A stretch of 64,000 nucleotides of DNA, taken from Dillenia suffruticosa. Its lineage: Eukaryota > Streptophyta > Magnoliopsida > Dilleniales > Dilleniaceae. Where the stretch lies: contig JAVTVX010000024.1 of the NCBI GenBank assembly GCA_033439265.1, positions 2,108,001 to 2,172,000 of the forward strand, written 5' to 3'. Below the pieces are notes generated by a model. That model had not been told where the DNA came from and did no database searches. It was given only the letters and a program-made list of their open reading frames with translations. The position numbers and the translations under genes are program-made. This document shows, piece by piece, positions 59,889-64,000 of the stretch (position 1 is the stretch's first letter; the number at the start of each line of letters is the position of its first letter).

Positions 59889-59941
59889 GTCAACAAGATC
59901 ATTACCTTACCCCAGCTGAAACAACGAACTGGTATGATCAT
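59889..59941 (-). pseudogene. Broken duplicate of the RPB10-like 5' end
   Basis: Exon 1 is present at 59941-59906, reads MIIPVRCFSWGK and is followed by a GTAATG donor. The expected second zinc Cys is Trp here. Only 17 bases further the sequence resembles the end of RPB10 exon 2 (GACTACACGAAAGGGTT against GACTACACTGAAGGGTT at 55757-55741), so intron 1 and most of exon 2 are gone. No downstream exons follow. The 5' flank also shares words with 55975-56090. It is a truncated tandem copy about 4 kb from its parent. Confidence 0.8.
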
Positions 59942-60249
59942 ATGAGAGAGAGGGGAGAGAGAGAGAGATGAGGCAGAGGCGAATTCGGGACGAGAGAGAT
60001 AAGAGAAGGGGGAGGAGAGAGAGAGAGAGGGTCCGTGAACTTGTCTTCAAGGACTCTCGCATAGAATTTATTGTCAAGACCCAACCCCACCATAGAGCCT
60101 ATTTATTTGCTCGTTTATGGGCTTAAGATAGTTTTTTTTATTATTATTATTATACAAAGATTTAAATATCATATCATCATGTTAAGGGAGAAAATTTATA
60201 TCACTAGTCTGTCTCCTTAGGGATTTTAAGATATGTTTTAATTAATTAT

Positions 60250-60425
60250 TTTTTGTACCATGGTTTGGTTACCATCCAGTATCTGAATTTTTACTCCGAC
60301 TAATCTGAATCAACCGCTGTAGGGGTGAGTTTTTCAATATTATTTTTTCCGTATCTAAGGGGAGTCGAACTCCCGACCTGATTAAAGGACGAAAGTATCC
60401 ATCTCACCTGCGCCAACAAGTGTTG
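60250..60425 (-). mobile_element. tRNA-derived SINE, minus orientation
   Basis: Minus strand: a head with a box B-like GGGAGTTCGACTCCCC word, then CTCACCCCTACAGCGG, GATTCAGATTAGTCGGAG and CAGATACTGGATGGTAACC. It forms an inverted pair with the element at 60440-60650. Confidence 0.65.
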
Positions 60426-60439
60426 ATCTTAAGATAGGT

Positions 60440-60650
60440 TTTATACCAATATTTATTGGTGTAGTTGGGATAGACACTTTTGTCTCTTAAGCAATTCGGG
60501 ATTTCGACTCTCCCTGAACATGAAAAAAAAACAATATTGGGAAACTCACCCTGATAAAGTGGGTTTTGTAATAATTGATTCAGATTAGTTTACGAAAAAC
60601 TACGAAGGCCGGGTGATAATCAAACTATAGTATAAAAAAATATATATATA
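60440..60650 (+). mobile_element. tRNA-derived SINE, plus orientation
   Basis: Box A-like TGGTGTAGTTGGGATAG near 60459 and box B-like GATTTCGACTCTCC near 60502, then ACTCACCCTGATAAAGTGGG and GATTCAGATTAGTTTACG. It ends in an A-rich tail (TATAAAAAAATATATATA). Confidence 0.7.
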
Positions 60651-60739
60651 GGTTTTATCATCCCTCGTAATTGCCCTTCTCAATCTAATCAACCTTTTTA
60701 TAAGCTTGGCTGAAGTTCAAGATTGTGTGAGCCCATTTC

Positions 60740-61130
60740 AAAAGAAGTTTTATTTTTTTTATATTATATCAATCGGTATTTAAAATTATATATCGACTAA
60801 TCCGATTCAGCACTTACAGTAACCCATTAAGGAGACTACCCTCCCAACGTAATTTTTTTCATACCCAAATCACGAATCGAATTCAAAAACTTAGTTAAAT
60901 GATCTAACGTCATATTCTATTAAACCAACTATCCTATTCTATTAAACCAACTATCCGTTGGTTCAAAAGAAGTTTTATGGGTATATTTTTTTCATCGATT
61001 GGTATTCAAGATTTGTCTGAGTAATCTGATCTAAATATTATAGAGCCCATTGAGGGGTTTATCATCTCAAATTCTTTTTCTCCTTTTTTAGGGTTTGAAT
61101 TTGAGATTTCTGGTTAAGAGAGATAGAGTA
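60740..61130 (-). repeat. Two further degenerate SINE copies
   Basis: Copies at about 60740-60960 and 60985-61130 carry the same tail words on the + strand (ATCGGTATTTAAAATT / ATTGGTATTCAAGATT, then GACTAATCCGATTC / GAGTAATCTGATCT) followed by tRNA-like head remnants (GAATCGAATTCAAAAAC; GGGTTTGAATTTGAG). Confidence 0.55.
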
Positions 61131-62232
61131 TCCAATCATTCTATTCAAAAGAATTTGATTGATAAAAAATATTATTATTTAATTTTAAAATTTATGAATA
61201 TGATGGTTATATTGCACTTGTGAAAATTTTCTATTTTTCTCGTATCAAAATATTTTATTCTAAATAAAAAATGTTATAAATAAAACCATCATTATAATTA
61301 ATATGTAAACTTTTCAAACAAGGACACCATTTCTCATGGTCGTCGATGTCTGATGCTACAACATTGTGATACATTAGCATGTTAGATTGATTTCTTCTTT
61401 CTTCTTTCCAACAAACTTATCAACAAACATTGATCATTTGGTAAGAATATTAAATTTTTTTAACTAAATTCTTAAATTTGATTACTTTTTTTGTTGTATA
61501 ATGATCTGGATCACTAAGTTAGAGAAAAAAAATTTATACCACTAGATTATTTTTGAAAATAGAAAAAATAAGCGTTAAGAGAGCTTTTCCTTTAATGAAC
61601 TTGATAGTTATCTTGAGTTGCATTAATTGAGATTAATAAATTTGAAAAAAAAAAAGAGAAAAATTAGCACACTGGATTGGAGTGGCACAATTGATATTGC
61701 AGCAAAGGCTAATTATCGGCGAAATTGTCAAAAGGGGAATTTCATTAACGATCTCAGACTTGCAAAGGTGCGTGCAGAAGCTTATTATATGGAAGTGGAA
61801 TACTTTCTCGGCCTTTTGGCTAAGATCAGATATGGAAGTGCAGAGAGATATCCCCAAAGCAAGAGAAGGGGATCTCGATAGAGGGGACACAGTAATTGGT
61901 GATGTAGATCACAAGGAGAGAGAGAGAGAGAGCAAGGAATCCCACAATCTTTAAAATCTCGGGTTTCAATCATAAGAATAACCGACATCAATGTTAGACA
62001 TTTTACAAAATTATATAAAAATTAGGAATAACATGATACACCAACACCCAACCAACAGAAGCAACAAAATGTTACCTAAGATTGAATTGGGACAAAATCA
62101 GTTATGTTTACAAGAATTCCCCAAAAGCAAAATTTGTCATTCATCAAGTCTGTCTTTGTTAACTGTCTACAAAAATATCGTCTGAAAGTAGAAGTATTAA
62201 ATTGGATAAATCTTTTAAATAAATGCAAATTA
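61130..62232. other. Intergenic region downstream of DRM
   Basis: AT-rich, with no gene other than the U2 fragment. Short open frames around 61627-61954 overlap the U2 fragment and have no recognisable protein. Bases above about 62000 may be the DRM 3' UTR. Confidence 0.5.
61800..61828 (+). ncRNA. U2 snRNA 5'-end fragment
   Basis: Bases 61804-61828 match positions of the 5' end of U2 snRNA (TTTCTCGGCCTTTTGGCTAA, then GATCA), and the four bases before continue the match with one C missing. Similarity stops before the GUAGUA branch-point-recognition region, so it cannot work as U2. The plant snRNA upstream element is not visible. It is a truncated pseudogene or retroposed fragment. Confidence 0.7.
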
Positions 62233-63690
62233 TCAGACTCCTCCCATCAAAGTCCTAAGTTGCTCCAAAATCCGGTAATAATCATAAAACAAGGAAGAGT
62301 GCTCGCCCTCAAGTCCAACCCTTGTCAGCCTATTGCTCCCAGAAAGATTATTGCAGGGACTCCCGCCAATCACAAGATCAAATCCACCAAACGAGCCCAC
62401 CCACTGCTCCAAATGGGCAGTAGTAACCTGTTGTACATCATCAATTTCAATCAGGTTACCTTGCTGATTGGTTTGCTCCCACCAGCTTCGAAGAATCTCT
62501 CTATCGGTTCTCGATATCTCAACAGAGACCACATTCTTCATCCGAATGCCAAGCTTGCTAAGTGCAACTTCAGCACCGCCAATCCCAGAGAAAAGGGACA
62601 ATATGTTCATGCCACCTGGGAACTTGTCCTTCAGAACGGAGAGATGGTATGCAACGGTGTCAACCTGTGGAATAAGAGTTCAATTTTCAGGCTGTAACAT
62701 GAAGTGAAAAATGTACCAATAGGACACAGAAAGCTAATTAAAGCAGACCTGGAATGTGTTGCCCAGCGCTTTGTATCTATCAGTCCTACTTATCCCTCCA
62801 CCTCTTGTGTGATTCTTCGGAAATCCCATCAACATCTCCATTTCATCTGGTTCAAGAGGTGCAACCTTATTCCTTCCGACCCATATCAAATTCCATTTCT
62901 TGCACTCATCCATGACGTACTTTTGGACATCACGAGTGGGAGTTCCATCACCACATTTTTCAAGTGCTTTCCTTATTTTCTCAGTAAGTCTAGCACTTCC
63001 AACGCCCGTCCGAATGCAATTTAACTTTGTTCTCGAGTCCCAAGAAGGCCACCAGGTTTTCGTTGCGGGCAACACCTCTTGTATTGTTTGTGGAGGGATA
63101 GGCTGAGCACGAAATCTGTTTTGGATTGGAAGGTTATGGATATATCCTCTTTTTCTTGTAGCTGCAGAAAAGAACATCGAATCTACAAATTCTGGCTGGA
63201 TGTCATACAAGAATTTCGATATTTTCTCCCAAACCCCTTTGGGAGTAAAAGCGATGTTCTCATAGTAGAAATATGGAGGACCAGCAGCGGTCTCGGGAAG
63301 TCTTCTTTCTACAACAGCCCAAGGGTCATCAGGAAGGCCAAATCCTACCATTGGATTGGGCAGAGTTAACTCGTCTTCATCTACCGGCTTCTTCTCAATT
63401 TTCTTGCGGACTCTGTTTTCCGTTCTGTCATTCATCCAAATCTTCCTTTTCTTATATCTAGAAAGATTATCATTTTGCTGCTATCAAATTGGACACATGT
63501 CAATTACAAATACAATAAAGACTCTAGTGTTCTGGTTTGGCCAAGAATCAGAAAACAAAAGACCCCACCCTTTGATGGGGAAAAGAGTCTTCATTGTCAA
63601 CAGAAGGATCAGTAAATTGGGCATCAACATCTCTAACCATTTGAGCAGCAAAGATAAAATCAGCTAGCTCTGCTATTGAGGCAGCGGACC
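62233..63690 (-). CDS. DRM2: DRM-type de novo DNA (cytosine-5)-methyltransferase, 3' part
   Basis: Plant homologue of DNMT3 that carries out RNA-directed DNA methylation in all sequence contexts in the nucleus. Exons (high to low): 63690-63569, 63480-62749, 62664-62233, joined in frame to about 428 codons; earlier exons lie beyond the window or were not recognised in 63691-64000. The first exon carries a UBA-like end (SIAELADFIFAAQMVRD). The catalytic part has the permuted DRM order: motif VI region (FYYENIAFTPKG), IX/X (GISRTDRYKALGNTFQVDTV), motif I (LSLFSGIGGAEVAL), then motif IV GGSPCNNLSGSNR with the catalytic Cys. The protein ends RTLMGGV. The intron 63481-63568 has a tandem TAGCAG acceptor that could give two isoforms differing by one Gln. 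DRM2 is preferred over DRM1 only by general similarity. Confidence 0.9.
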
Positions 63691-64000
63691 CTGCAATATT
63701 ATAAGTGGTTGAAAATTTAGCAAAATAAGAAACAATAAGGAGATTCAACAGTATGGAATTATGCCTGTATCCTAAGGGAGCATTCCTATTCTGGTTATAT
63801 GGACAAACACAAACACTACTGTAACACTGTTCTCTGGATGACCAAGTGGATTGATGAACGCTTCCATCAAAGAAATGAGAATCAAAGCAATCACTTGAAA
63901 TAAAAAGGTTGGACTGATCCCCAAAGTTACAGAATCTTATGATACATTAGTATGATCACACTTTTTTGCAGTGGAATAGAACCAGCCATTAAGTTGGGCT
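63691..64000. other. DRM upstream intron or unrecognised exon
   Basis: Minus-strand sequence directly upstream of the acceptor at 63690. A frame with FDSHFFDGSVHQSTW is open for some distance but has no conserved feature, so it is left uncalled. Confidence 0.4.

Noticed and set aside
61627-61954. Overlapping open frames on both strands near the U2 fragment
   Set aside because: They have no recognisable motif, overlap each other and end in GA microsatellite sequence; they are chance frames.

Overview
This is plant nuclear DNA: AT-rich, gene-sparse, full of spliceosomal GT-AG introns, long (GA)n microsatellites, tRNA-derived SINEs and one Ty3/gypsy LTR retrotransposon. An INNER NO OUTER (INO) YABBY gene, a DRM-type de novo DNA methyltransferase and a plant-type ATP-citrate lyase A subunit point to a flowering plant, probably a woody dicot or magnoliid. 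Species cannot be named from the sequence alone.

Layout. 1-2128 intergenic. 2129-6619 (-): NIK3-like LRR receptor kinase, 11 exons, intact. 6620-17145: long gene-poor stretch. 17146-20910 (-): ATP-citrate lyase subunit A, 12 exons, intact, with a TATA box, a (GA)n tract and a SINE in one intron. 23711-28367 (-): seven-span membrane protein, 8 coding exons. 30766-34985 (-): CRM-domain chloroplast splicing factor, CAF2-like, 6 exons. 37757-39794 (+): INO, 7 exons. 41653-42147 (-): small conserved plant protein whose last exon is duplicated nearby. 43797-55951 (-): RPABC5/RPB10-like gene whose second intron is about 11.7 kb because a 9.7-kb LTR retrotransposon (45441-55168) sits in it; the encoded protein has lost a zinc-ligand cysteine. 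57451-59273 (-): RBM48, a minor-spliceosome RNA-binding protein. 59889-59941 (-): broken duplicate of the RPB10 5' end. 60250-61130: cluster of SINEs. 61800-61828: fragment of U2 snRNA. 62233-63690 and beyond (-): DRM methyltransferase, 5' end outside the window.

The genes do unrelated jobs and share no operon-like logic; the order is explained by ancestral synteny. From memory of Arabidopsis, NIK3 and ACLA-2 are neighbours (At1g60800/At1g60810), a membrane protein flanks ACLA-1 (At1g10660/At1g10670), CAF2 lies near INO (At1g23400/At1g23420), and the RPB10 genes lie on the same chromosome. This window would therefore be an unfragmented ancestral block. All exon coordinates were read by hand from splice sites and reading-frame continuity. 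The best candidates for follow-up are the decaying RPB10 locus with its partial copy, the U2 snRNA fragment, the SINE with a perfect 13-bp target-site duplication, and the GA tract in front of INO.
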